Positions 9,753 through 16,849 of a stretch of DNA of 64,000 bases are shown here, in pieces. The DNA lies in the NCBI RefSeq assembly GCF_004405125.1, contig NZ_SORX01000009.1, forward strand, positions 1 to 64,000, in the 5' to 3' direction. Source of the stretch: Jeotgalibacillus salarius (GTDB lineage: Bacteria > Bacillota > Bacilli > Bacillales > Jeotgalibacillaceae). Under the pieces are notes generated by a model. That model had not been told where the DNA came from. It saw nothing but the letters and a program-made list of their open reading frames with translations, and ran no database searches. Both the position numbers and the translations under genes were made by a program. Positions within the stretch are counted from its first letter, which is position 1. Every line of letters begins with the position of its first letter.

Positions 9753-10880
9753 ATGCTAGAGAAAACACTGACTAAATGGAATGAATCCGGATTTGAAAAA
9801 ATGACAGCTGTCCAGGAGAAAGTAATTCCGCTAATGATGACTGGTAAAGACGTGATTGCGGAGTCCCCAACAGGTACTGGAAAGACACTTTCATATGTAT
9901 TGCCTTTAATTGAAAATCTAAAAGCTGATCAGAAGCTGCCACAGGCACTAATTCTCGCGCCTTCAAAGGAGCTTTCAATGCAAATTCTTGATGTATTGCA
10001 GGTATGGGGAAAAGAGGCAGGGCTGAAATCAGCATCAATCATTGGTGGTGCCAACCCGAAAAGACAGCTTGAAAAATTAAAGAAACAGCCGCACGTAATC
10101 GTAGGTACACCAGGACGTATCCTGGAACTGATTCGTCAAAAGAAATTGAAAACGCATGAAATCAGAACAGTGATTCTTGATGAAGCAGACCAGCTGCTTT
10201 TACCTGAACATAAAGAATCAATCGGAGAGATTATTAAAAGCACACTTGCAGATCAGAGGCAGCTGGCAATGTTCTCAGCAACACTGTCGGCAGATGTCAT
10301 TCAGGATGGTCAGGGAATCATGAAGACGCCTGAAGTCATTAAAGTTGGACGTGAGGATATTAACCTTGGTGACGTACGCCATCAGTATATGGTGTGTGAA
10401 AACCGTGAAAAAATAGATATGATCAGAAGAATGGTCCGTATGGATGCAATGAAACATGAAAAATCGCTTGCCTTTATGCAGGAAGTGCTTGAAGTCATGA
10501 CAGCAGCGGAAAAACTGAACTATAAAAACCTGGAGATTGCTGTACTGCACAGCGATCTGACAAAAGAACAAAGAGCCACTTCTATGCGTAAATTCCGAAA
10601 AGGCGAGCTGCCGTTACTTTTAGCAACTGATCTGGCAACGAGAGGCCTTGATATTGAAGAAGTGACTTATGTGATACACATGGATGCTGCAGAATCACTC
10701 GATCAATATATCCACCGTTCAGGCAGAACTGGCAGAGCAGGAGCAAAAGGTACAGTATTATCATTTGTCACACCTGGTGAAGTAAAGAAAATCAAGCGTT
10801 ATACGAAGGAATTGGGCGTTGAACTTGAAGAAGTAACGATGTATCGGGGAGACTGGGAAACAGTGACACCTGTATCCTGA
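9753..10880 (+). CDS. yfmL: DEAD-box RNA helicase YfmL-like
   Basis: A 375-residue two-domain RNA helicase, the size of B. subtilis YfmL, which affects growth in the cold and 50S ribosome assembly. Motifs in order: Q motif region (FEKMTAVQEKVIP), motif I SPTGTGKT, Ia APSKEL, GG, TPGR, DEAD (LDEADQL), SAT, then TRGLD and HRSGRTGRAG. It has no C-terminal extension beyond the core, as in YfmL. The ATG at 9753 sits nine bases after GGAGA; the in-frame GTG upstream overlaps that site. It is transcribed alone and lies 85 bases before the B12-binding gene with no clear terminator between. Confidence 0.92.
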   Translation: MLEKTLTKWNESGFEKMTAVQEKVIPLMMTGKDVIAESPTGTGKTLSYVLPLIENLKADQKLPQALILAPSKELSMQILDVLQVWGKEAGLKSASIIGGANPKRQLEKLKKQPHVIVGTPGRILELIRQKKLKTHEIRTVILDEADQLLLPEHKESIGEIIKSTLADQRQLAMFSATLSADVIQDGQGIMKTPEVIKVGREDINLGDVRHQYMVCENREKIDMIRRMVRMDAMKHEKSLAFMQEVLEVMTAAEKLNYKNLEIAVLHSDLTKEQRATSMRKFRKGELPLLLATDLATRGLDIEEVTYVIHMDAAESLDQYIHRSGRTGRAGAKGTVLSFVTPGEVKKIKRYTKELGVELEEVTMYRGDWETVTPVS

Positions 10881-10965
10881 AAGTGGAATAGTTGACTTTC
10901 TATAGTAAAAACATGAGAATTTGTTTATAATTTGGACGCACTAATGAGCAGGGAGTGATCGATAA

Positions 10966-11625
10966 ATGGAGACAGTGACGCATTTTACTCATGTACTTCT
11001 TGATGGTGATCAGGAAAAGGCATGGGAATATGTTGTGAATGAAGTAGAAAATGGCACGTCTACTGAAGATATTTTTTATCAGCTCCTGACGCCGGCAATG
11101 GTTGAAATCGGAAAGAAGTGGCAGGAAAATGAAATAACAGTTGCAGATGAGCATCTGGCAACAACTACCTGTGATTTTACACTTGCCCGCTATAAACATG
11201 AGATTATCCTGCCGCGTATGAAAAACACGCCGACTGACCAGGGAAAAGCATTATTTTTCTGTGTTGAACAGGAAGAACATGACCTGGGCATCCGGATGAT
11301 TGCGCAAATCTTTGAAGAAAGCGGTTATGAAGTCCGCTTAATGGGAGCAAACCTGCCCGTGGAATTCGTCCTGACGATGGCAGTTAACTGGAAGCCGGAT
11401 ATTATTGGTATGTCAGCGAGTATGCTGAGACAGGGAGAAAAAGTACCCTCCTATATTCAGCGGCTGATGGAGCGATTTGAAGATATTGAACTATTAATCG
11501 GAGGCCGTTTTTTATCGCTTCCTGATCAGCTTTTAGATAAAGCTGATGATTCAAAAGTGACGATGATTCAAGAAGGAAGCGAGCTGTCAGCGTGGATTTC
11601 TAATCGCGCTAAAGGAGGAAAATAA
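10966..11625 (+). CDS. Stand-alone B12-binding protein, CarH-like sensor fold without DNA-binding domain
   Basis: A 219-residue cytosolic protein made of a helical cap (about 5-85) and a Rossmann-like cobalamin-binding domain (about 93-215). The cap carries Trp52-x9-Glu62-His63, the W-x9-EH signature of the AdoCbl photoreceptor CarH/LitR. The binding domain keeps His105 in an ExHxxG form of the DxHxxG motif, so it likely supplies the lower cobalt ligand. The residue after Trp52 is Gln, where CarH has the His that binds cobalt after light exposure. There is no MerR-type HTH. It ends three bases before the PAS/STAS gene, so the two form an operon. I infer a B12 (possibly light) sensing input; the chemistry is unproven. 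Confidence 0.8.
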   Translation: METVTHFTHVLLDGDQEKAWEYVVNEVENGTSTEDIFYQLLTPAMVEIGKKWQENEITVADEHLATTTCDFTLARYKHEIILPRMKNTPTDQGKALFFCVEQEEHDLGIRMIAQIFEESGYEVRLMGANLPVEFVLTMAVNWKPDIIGMSASMLRQGEKVPSYIQRLMERFEDIELLIGGRFLSLPDQLLDKADDSKVTMIQEGSELSAWISNRAKGGK

Positions 11626-11628
11626 AAG

Positions 11629-12375
11629 TTGATCCACCTTGATGCCATGCCTATGCCGATGGTGATCATTGATCATTCTTTGAATATTATAGAAGCCTCT
11701 GGAAAAGCTGAGAAATTGTTCGGCAGATCGGCTTCATTTCTAAACTGGGTTGATCATGAGAGCAAAGATAAAGCTGTCAGGTTTATGCAGCATAAGCATG
11801 TAGAAAAATTAGAACTGAATTTAGTCACTGCAGAAGGTGTTATCTCGTTATTTACTGTTTTTATCAACTGGGATAAAAACACGGCAGCTGTTGTTCTTCA
11901 GCTGGAAGATCAATTAATTGTGCAACTGATGAATAAAGTGAAAGAACACCAGCGTCGTCTGGAAGAAAGTGATATGGAACTCATTTTAAAAAAGAATGAA
12001 TTGGAAGTTTCATTTGGCCGTATCAGTGAATTGAGTACTGCAGCCATTCATTTAACGGATGAGGTCGTATTGATCCCTATTTTTGGAGATTTGTCTGTAT
12101 CGCTCATTCATTATAATCAGGAACGTATTTTAAACAACATTTATTCACAGAATATAGATGAAGTCATTATTGATCTGCAATCTGTTGGCCGTATGGACGA
12201 AGCAGGTGTAGAAGAATTAATGAAAATGATTCAAAGCTTTTCTCTTTTTGGGGCAGAGTGTACAATTACCGGTGTGAAACCGGAACATGCGCCTTTTCTT
12301 AATCAATTTAAAACAATTAAAAAGCTTACATTTATTAATAATCTTGAAGATAAGGTTGCCCGCATCATTTGCTAA
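11629..12375 (+). CDS. PAS-coiled coil-STAS protein, RsbR-like
   Basis: A 248-residue protein with a small N-terminal PAS-like sensor domain (about 5-100; VIIDHSLNIIEAS opening), a coiled linker (about 105-140; heavily charged) and a C-terminal STAS domain (about 140-248; IPIFGDLS, DEVIIDLQSV, then TITGVKPEHA). This is the layout of stressosome RsbR paralogues. Where RsbR proteins normally carry the phosphorylated Thr after VD, this one reads RMDEAGV, so a Glu takes that place. Start is TTG behind AAAGGAGG. It directly follows the B12-binding gene and precedes ktrC. I infer it relays the B12 signal, perhaps to a stressosome; no RsbS/RsbT genes are in the window. Confidence 0.75.
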   Translation: MIHLDAMPMPMVIIDHSLNIIEASGKAEKLFGRSASFLNWVDHESKDKAVRFMQHKHVEKLELNLVTAEGVISLFTVFINWDKNTAAVVLQLEDQLIVQLMNKVKEHQRRLEESDMELILKKNELEVSFGRISELSTAAIHLTDEVVLIPIFGDLSVSLIHYNQERILNNIYSQNIDEVIIDLQSVGRMDEAGVEELMKMIQSFSLFGAECTITGVKPEHAPFLNQFKTIKKLTFINNLEDKVARIIC

Positions 12376-12402
12376 AGGACAAGTAAAGAAAGAAGGATTG
12401 AC

Positions 12403-13059
12403 ATGAACAAACAATTTGCAGTACTCGGACTTGGCAGCTTCGGAGGACACCTGGTTGAAGAGTTTCATGCAATCGGTGCAGAAGTGTTTGCGATGGACCG
12501 TAATGAAGAGTTAGTAGATAAGTACTTCGATATTGCGACGCATGTCATCCATGGAGATGCACAGGATGAACAGCTCCTGGTTCAGGCCGGTATCAGAAAC
12601 TTTGATCTGGTTGTTGTATCATTCGGTGAAAACATTGAAGCCAGTATACTTACAACCATTATTTTGACTGATCTCGGTGTAAAAGAAATCTGGGTTAAAG
12701 CATCAAGTCTTTATCATCAAAAAGTACTGGAGAAAATTGGTGCTACACGAGTGATACGTCCTGAAAAAGATATGGCCCGTCGTATTGCACATAGGCTGGC
12801 TTCAAAACACTTTATCGATTATGTAGAGTTAACTGAAGAACATTCGATGGTTGAAATTAAAGCCACACCGAGAATTATTGGCAAAACGATTGCAGCGCTG
12901 AATGTTAGAAACCGTTTTGGCTGTAACATTGTGGGCATATACAGAAGTCATGATATGATCGTGTCACCGAGCGGAGAAGATCGTATTGAAAAAGAGGATG
13001 TCCTGATCGTGATTGGTGAGAACAGAAAGCTGCACCGGTTTGAGAAGCAGGGTGTCTGA
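12403..13059 (+). CDS. ktrC: K+ channel gating subunit KtrC/KtrA-like (RCK domain)
   Basis: A 218-residue cytosolic ring subunit that gates a membrane K+ channel (KtrB/KtrD type). The N-terminal Rossmann domain begins with LGLGSFGG (GxGxxG, residues about 7-14) and has the acidic ribose ligand in VFAMDRNE; it binds ATP/ADP or NAD(H). Residues about 140-218 form a TrkA-C domain, binding c-di-AMP in B. subtilis and S. aureus KtrA/C. Start is ATG behind AAGAAGGATTG. No membrane partner is nearby, as in B. subtilis where ktrC and ktrD are separate. It lies 27 bases downstream of the PAS/STAS gene and may share its transcript. Confidence 0.9.
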   Translation: MNKQFAVLGLGSFGGHLVEEFHAIGAEVFAMDRNEELVDKYFDIATHVIHGDAQDEQLLVQAGIRNFDLVVVSFGENIEASILTTIILTDLGVKEIWVKASSLYHQKVLEKIGATRVIRPEKDMARRIAHRLASKHFIDYVELTEEHSMVEIKATPRIIGKTIAALNVRNRFGCNIVGIYRSHDMIVSPSGEDRIEKEDVLIVIGENRKLHRFEKQGV

Positions 13060-13083
13060 TCAAATCAGGTTAATAGCGGGAAA

Positions 13084-13118
13084 ATCCAGATCTCTATGAA
13101 GAGGATCTGGATTTTTTG
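13084..13118 (+). terminator. Terminator after ktrC
   Basis: ATCCAGATC(TCT) pairs with (AGA)GGATCTGGAT with one bulge, followed by TTTTTT. It overlaps the last codons of the convergent SRAP gene. Confidence 0.75.
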
Positions 13119-13738
13119 AATCGTTTTCCTGAAATTTCATCTGCTGTAATCAGGTCACTCGGGCAAGGCTTTAATAATTGTTGAAGGGAGGCTTTGCTTT
13201 CGTCCGGATTGAGCCATTGATCGAACGAAGAACGTTCAAGAATGACTGGCATCCGGTTATGAATATCAGACATCAGCTCATTCGGTTCAGTAGTTAAAAT
13301 CGTACAGCTTCTGATCAACTCTTCACCATTTCTCCAGGATTCCCAAAGCCCGGCAAATGTAAGAGGGTCACCATCTTGCCTTGTTATTTCAAATGGCTGT
13401 TTAGTCTCCCCTGTTTTTTTCCACTCATAGAAAGAAGTTGCCGGAATGAGGCAGCGCTTCGATTTGAATGCCTCTCTAAAGCTGGGTTTTTCAGATACCG
13501 TTTCTGAACGTGCATTGAACGTTTTAAAACCGATCTTATCATCCTTAGCAAATGGAGGAATTAATCCCCACCTGAAAGTGGCAGGATAACGTTTACCATT
13601 CAGTTGTACGACAGCAGCGGCATGCTGACTGGGTGCCAGATTCTGATTAGGTGTATATCCGAAATCATCACGCATTTCAAATTGATAGTAAGCTTGCAGA
13701 TCAATCATTGCTTCTACTAAAGAAAACCTTCCGCACAT
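13094..13738 (-). CDS. SRAP-domain abasic-site processing protein (YedK/HMCES family)
   Basis: A 214-residue SOS response-associated peptidase family protein. Members autocleave the initiator Met so that Cys2 forms a thiazolidine crosslink to abasic sites in single-stranded DNA. All active residues are visible at the YedK positions: Cys2 (MCGRF), Asn75 (FNARSE), Glu105 (SFYEWK) and His160 (HNRMPVIL). Start is ATG behind AAAGGAGAG. B. subtilis has YoaM/YoqW homologues. It is transcribed alone and convergent with ktrC. No LexA-type box was identified upstream, so DNA-damage control is not supported here. Confidence 0.93.
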   Translation of the reverse strand: MCGRFSLVEAMIDLQAYYQFEMRDDFGYTPNQNLAPSQHAAAVVQLNGKRYPATFRWGLIPPFAKDDKIGFKTFNARSETVSEKPSFREAFKSKRCLIPATSFYEWKKTGETKQPFEITRQDGDPLTFAGLWESWRNGEELIRSCTILTTEPNELMSDIHNRMPVILERSSFDQWLNPDESKASLQQLLKPCPSDLITADEISGKRFKKSRSSS

Positions 13739-13887
13739 GAAACATCTCTCCTTTAAAGAAATTGTAACAAAATATTGCGAAGATAGAGAAGATTTAAACT
13801 TATTTCCTAATAAAGGTAATCAGTTGATTTGTTTCGACTTACGAATCATAATGTTACAAGACATACATATCTAGGAGGGTATTCCAA

Positions 13888-14427
13888 ATGAAGAAATTTT
13901 GGTTAGTATCTGCATTAGCAGCTGCACTTATGCTTGCTGCGTGCTCAGAAGATTCAACAGAGCCTGCAGAAACAGAAGAAGAAACGGCAACAGAAGAAGT
14001 AGAAACAGAAGAAACGCCAGAAACAGAGGAAGAGACGACTGAAAGCGAAGAAGAAAATTCAGAAGAACCGGCTCTTGCGCTCGTTGGCGACGAAGTAACA
14101 GCAGGCGATCTGACGATGACAGTTACTGATGCGGGGGTTACAGAGGAAATTGATGAGACAAACCGTGTATACGAAATTAATATGACTGTAACCAATAATG
14201 GTGAAGAAGAAATGTCTTTATCTACAGAAGATTTCACTTTAACTGATTTAACAGATGAGGAAAAATCAGCTTATGGTGAACCAGCAGAATGGACAATTGC
14301 TGCCGGAGAAACTGCTGAAGCTTCACTGCAATACGAATCAGCAGCAACAACTGCATTCAAACTTTTCGGCACTTTTAACGAAGAAGAAGTTGAATGGAGA
14401 CTCCAGGGAATCACTTCATTAGACTGA
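13888..14427 (+). CDS. Acidic lipoprotein with DUF4352/DUF5067-like domain
   Basis: A 179-residue predicted lipoprotein. The signal peptide (1-19) ends in the lipobox LAAC, so Cys19 would be lipidated and the protein anchored outside the membrane. A linker of about 40 residues consists almost only of Glu and Thr (about 24-60). The rest (about 65-178) is a beta-rich domain with a VYEINMTVTNNGEEEM pattern, like the DUF4352/DUF5067 immunoglobulin-like modules of Bacillales lipoproteins. The function is unknown. Start is ATG behind TAGGAGGG. It is monocistronic with its own terminator. Confidence 0.85.
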   Translation: MKKFWLVSALAAALMLAACSEDSTEPAETEEETATEEVETEETPETEEETTESEEENSEEPALALVGDEVTAGDLTMTVTDAGVTEEIDETNRVYEINMTVTNNGEEEMSLSTEDFTLTDLTDEEKSAYGEPAEWTIAAGETAEASLQYESAATTAFKLFGTFNEEEVEWRLQGITSLD

Positions 14428-14491
14428 TCCGAAGATTTATAAATTTTGTTTACCATTAATATTTAGTAAAAGTATAAAATAATTAATACGG

Positions 14492-14529
14492 GAAAGTGAC
14501 GCTTTATTTAAAGAGTCACTTTCTTTTTT
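14492..14529 (+). terminator. Terminator of the lipoprotein gene
   Basis: GAAAGTGAC (14492-14500) pairs with GTCACTTTC (14515-14523), with an inner CTTT/AAAG extension, followed by TTTTTT. Confidence 0.85.
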
Positions 14530-14564
14530 AATAGCTATATTAAAGCTAATTGTTTTTTTAGCAC

Positions 14565-14716
14565 AGCTGGTGATTGAAGCGGAAGGGGACGACTCCAGCA
14601 GGAGAAATCGGACAGGTAAGACCCCGCAGGCGCTTGCGCCGTGGAGGCTTGATTGAACCGGAGCCAAAAGACGGCTCATGCGGAAAGCGTTCCCCTGGAG
14701 CGGAAATCAACAGCCA
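14565..14716 (+). repeat. Dispersed GC-rich imperfect palindrome, copy 1
   Basis: About 150 bp, markedly richer in G and C than its surroundings. It begins with GGTGATTGAAGCGGAAGGGG, carries the shared boxes GACTCCAGC, GACAGGTAAGACCCCGCAGGCG and GCGGAAAGCG, and ends with GAGCGGAAATCAACAGCC. The two ends are partly complementary. Copies occur at 22404-22531 (opposite strand) and 22661-22794, with partial ones at 1-50 and 41884-41922. It lies between the lipoprotein terminator and the SAM-riboswitch promoter. No protein is encoded. Confidence 0.88.
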
Positions 14717-14747
14717 ACTTTTTAGCAACATTTTAAAAGCCTCACTA

Positions 14748-14777
14748 TTGACATAACGGTCTTTCTTCTTGTAAAGT
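14748..14777 (+). promoter_or_regulatory. Probable SigA promoter of the SAM-riboswitch operon
   Basis: A perfect TTGACA at 14748-14753 and TAAAGT at 14772-14777, spaced by 18 bases, 30 bases before the riboswitch. The -10 box is only 4/6, so its exact position is uncertain. Confidence 0.5.
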
Positions 14778-14803
14778 TGTCATAATTAATTGAATAGCGT
14801 GGA

Positions 14804-14909
14804 TTCTTATCATGAGAGGCGGAGGGAACAGGCCCGTTGAAACCTCAGCAACCTTCACATATGTGAAAAGGTGCTAAATCCATCCTGCAACATGCAGGGA
14901 AGATGAGAA
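14804..14909 (+). ncRNA. SAM-I riboswitch (S box leader)
   Basis: Carries the conserved S-box core: CATGAGAGGCGGAGGGAACAG, GGCCCGTTGAAACCTCAGCAACC, the GTGCTAAATCC turn and a closing GATGAGAAG. The P1 helix forms between TTCTTATC (14804-14811) and GATGAGAA (14902-14909). With SAM bound, P1 leaves the following terminator free to form, so yitJ-metH expression falls when methionine/SAM is plentiful. Confidence 0.97.
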
Positions 14910-14922
14910 GCTTAGATACTTA

Positions 14923-14957
14923 AAGCCTTCTTATTTATTCCTTAAGAAGGCTTTTTT
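14923..14957 (+). terminator. Riboswitch-controlled terminator
   Basis: AAGCCTTCTTA (14923-14933) pairs with TAAGAAGGCTT (14943-14953), followed by six T. The left arm can alternatively pair with the AGAAG of the P1 3' strand to make an antiterminator. Confidence 0.9.
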
Positions 14958-14998
14958 GTATAGACAAGAATCCATAAGCATACAGGAAGGGTGAAAAA

Positions 14999-16849
14999 AT
15001 GAATTTACTGGAAGAAATGAAAAATAGAATTCTGATTGGTGATGGCGCAATGGGTACCCTCCTGTATTCATATGGTTCTGACCAGTGCTTCGAAGAACTG
15101 AATTTGTCACAGCCAAATCACATTCAGCAAATTCATCAGGCTTATATTGAAGCAGGTGCAGATGTCATACAGACAAATACTTATGGTGCAAACTATCATA
15201 AGCTCGAACGCTATGGACTGGAAGAGAAAGTAAAAGAAATCAATACCGCTGCTGTTAAAAATGCAAAAGCAGCTGCCGGAGAACATACATTTATACTCGG
15301 TACGATCGGCGGAATCAGAAGCTTTCGTCCTCAGTCGATCGATATAACTGAAATTAAGCGAACATTCAGAGAGCAGCTTTATTGTTTACTCTTAGAAGGA
15401 GTAGATGGTCTGCTATTCGAAACATATTACGATTTTGAAGAGCTGGCAGCAGTGATTGAGATTGCCAGAAAAGAAACGGACCTTCCGATTGTTGCTCATA
15501 TTTCAGTACAGGATCCTGATGTGATGCAAAGCGGTAAGCCTGTTGCTGAAGCACTTCTTGAGCTCGAACAGCTTGGAGCAGATGTGGTAGGTCTGAATTG
15601 CAGACAGGGCCCTTTCCATATGATCAAGTCACTGGAGCAGGTTCCGCTGCCGAAAAAAGCTTACTTATCGTGTTATCCGAACGCGAGTTTGCCTTCTTAT
15701 TCAGAAGGCTCTCTTCAGTATAGTAATAATGCTGACTATTTTGGTGAAGTCGCCCCTGCATTCAGAGAACAGGGAGTAAGGCTCCTTGGAGGCTGCTGCG
15801 GTACGACACCTGACCACGTCAGATCATTCAGTCAGGCATTAAAAGGACTAACACCTGTCACAGAAAAAAAAGTGGAGAAAGCGGAAAAGATTATTCTGCG
15901 ATCACACCAGAAGGATCTGCCTGAACCACTCACTGACATTGTAAGAGCCAGAAAATCAGTGATCGTTGAATTAGATCCACCTAAAAAGCTTCATACAGAT
16001 AAATTTATTGAAGGTGCAAAAGCTCTCAATGCAGCCGGAGCAGATGCAGTGACACTGGCTGATAACTCACTGGCAAGCCCGCGTATTTCAAATGACTCTC
16101 TAGGGTATCTGATCAAGCAGCAGGGTGTACGTCCACTCGTTCATTTAACTTGCAGAGACCGCAATCTGATCGGTCTTCAGAGTCACCTCATGGGGCTTCA
16201 TACCCTGGGACTGCACGATATTCTAGCGGTAACAGGAGATCCGACAAAGGTTGGAGATTTCCCCGGTGCGGCTTCAGTCTATGACGTCTCATCATTTGAA
16301 CTGATCGAGATGATTCAGCAGCTGAATAACGGGATGTCGATGTCAGGGAAAGACCTTGGAGAAAAGGCGTCATTTACAATTGGCGCTGCATTTAACCCGA
16401 ATGTCCGCAGCATAGAAAGAGCAGTACAGCGTCTTGAAAAGAAAATTACAGCTGGAGCTGATTATTTCATGAGCCAGCCTGTATTTTCAGAAGAAAAGCT
16501 AATTGAGACAGCTGACTCAGTTAAAGGTTTAGGTAAACCTGTTTACATTGGTCTAATGCCGCTGACCAGCAGTAAAAATGCAGATTTCCTTCATAATGAA
16601 GTACCCGGAATTAAACTGACTGAACAGGTAAGAGATCGTATGGCAGCCGTATCAGGTGATCGGGAAAAGTCTTATCAGGAGGGACTTGCCATTACAAAGT
16701 CATTAATTGATACAGCGCTGGATCTCTTTAACGGTATTTATCTGATCACACCATTTATGCGTTATGAAATGACAGCAGAACTAACACGCTATGCCAATGA
16801 GCAGGCGGCAAAGCGAGGAGGAAACCAACGTGCGCACATTATTCACTAA
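14999..16849 (+). CDS. yitJ: Bifunctional homocysteine S-methyltransferase / methylenetetrahydrofolate reductase
   Basis: A 616-residue fusion like B. subtilis YitJ. Residues 1-290 form a homocysteine-binding barrel whose zinc ligands are the Cys of GLNC (about 200) and the Cys pair of GGCCGTTPDH (about 265). Residues about 315-600 form a methylenetetrahydrofolate reductase barrel (VIVELDPPK start, LAVTGDP, FMSQPVF), which makes 5-methyl-THF from 5,10-methylene-THF with FAD. It would supply the methyl donor used by MetH, the next gene, which overlaps it by 20 bases. Start is ATG behind GGAAGG, downstream of the SAM riboswitch. Confidence 0.95.
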   Translation: MNLLEEMKNRILIGDGAMGTLLYSYGSDQCFEELNLSQPNHIQQIHQAYIEAGADVIQTNTYGANYHKLERYGLEEKVKEINTAAVKNAKAAAGEHTFILGTIGGIRSFRPQSIDITEIKRTFREQLYCLLLEGVDGLLFETYYDFEELAAVIEIARKETDLPIVAHISVQDPDVMQSGKPVAEALLELEQLGADVVGLNCRQGPFHMIKSLEQVPLPKKAYLSCYPNASLPSYSEGSLQYSNNADYFGEVAPAFREQGVRLLGGCCGTTPDHVRSFSQALKGLTPVTEKKVEKAEKIILRSHQKDLPEPLTDIVRARKSVIVELDPPKKLHTDKFIEGAKALNAAGADAVTLADNSLASPRISNDSLGYLIKQQGVRPLVHLTCRDRNLIGLQSHLMGLHTLGLHDILAVTGDPTKVGDFPGAASVYDVSSFELIEMIQQLNNGMSMSGKDLGEKASFTIGAAFNPNVRSIERAVQRLEKKITAGADYFMSQPVFSEEKLIETADSVKGLGKPVYIGLMPLTSSKNADFLHNEVPGIKLTEQVRDRMAAVSGDREKSYQEGLAITKSLIDTALDLFNGIYLITPFMRYEMTAELTRYANEQAAKRGGNQRAHIIH

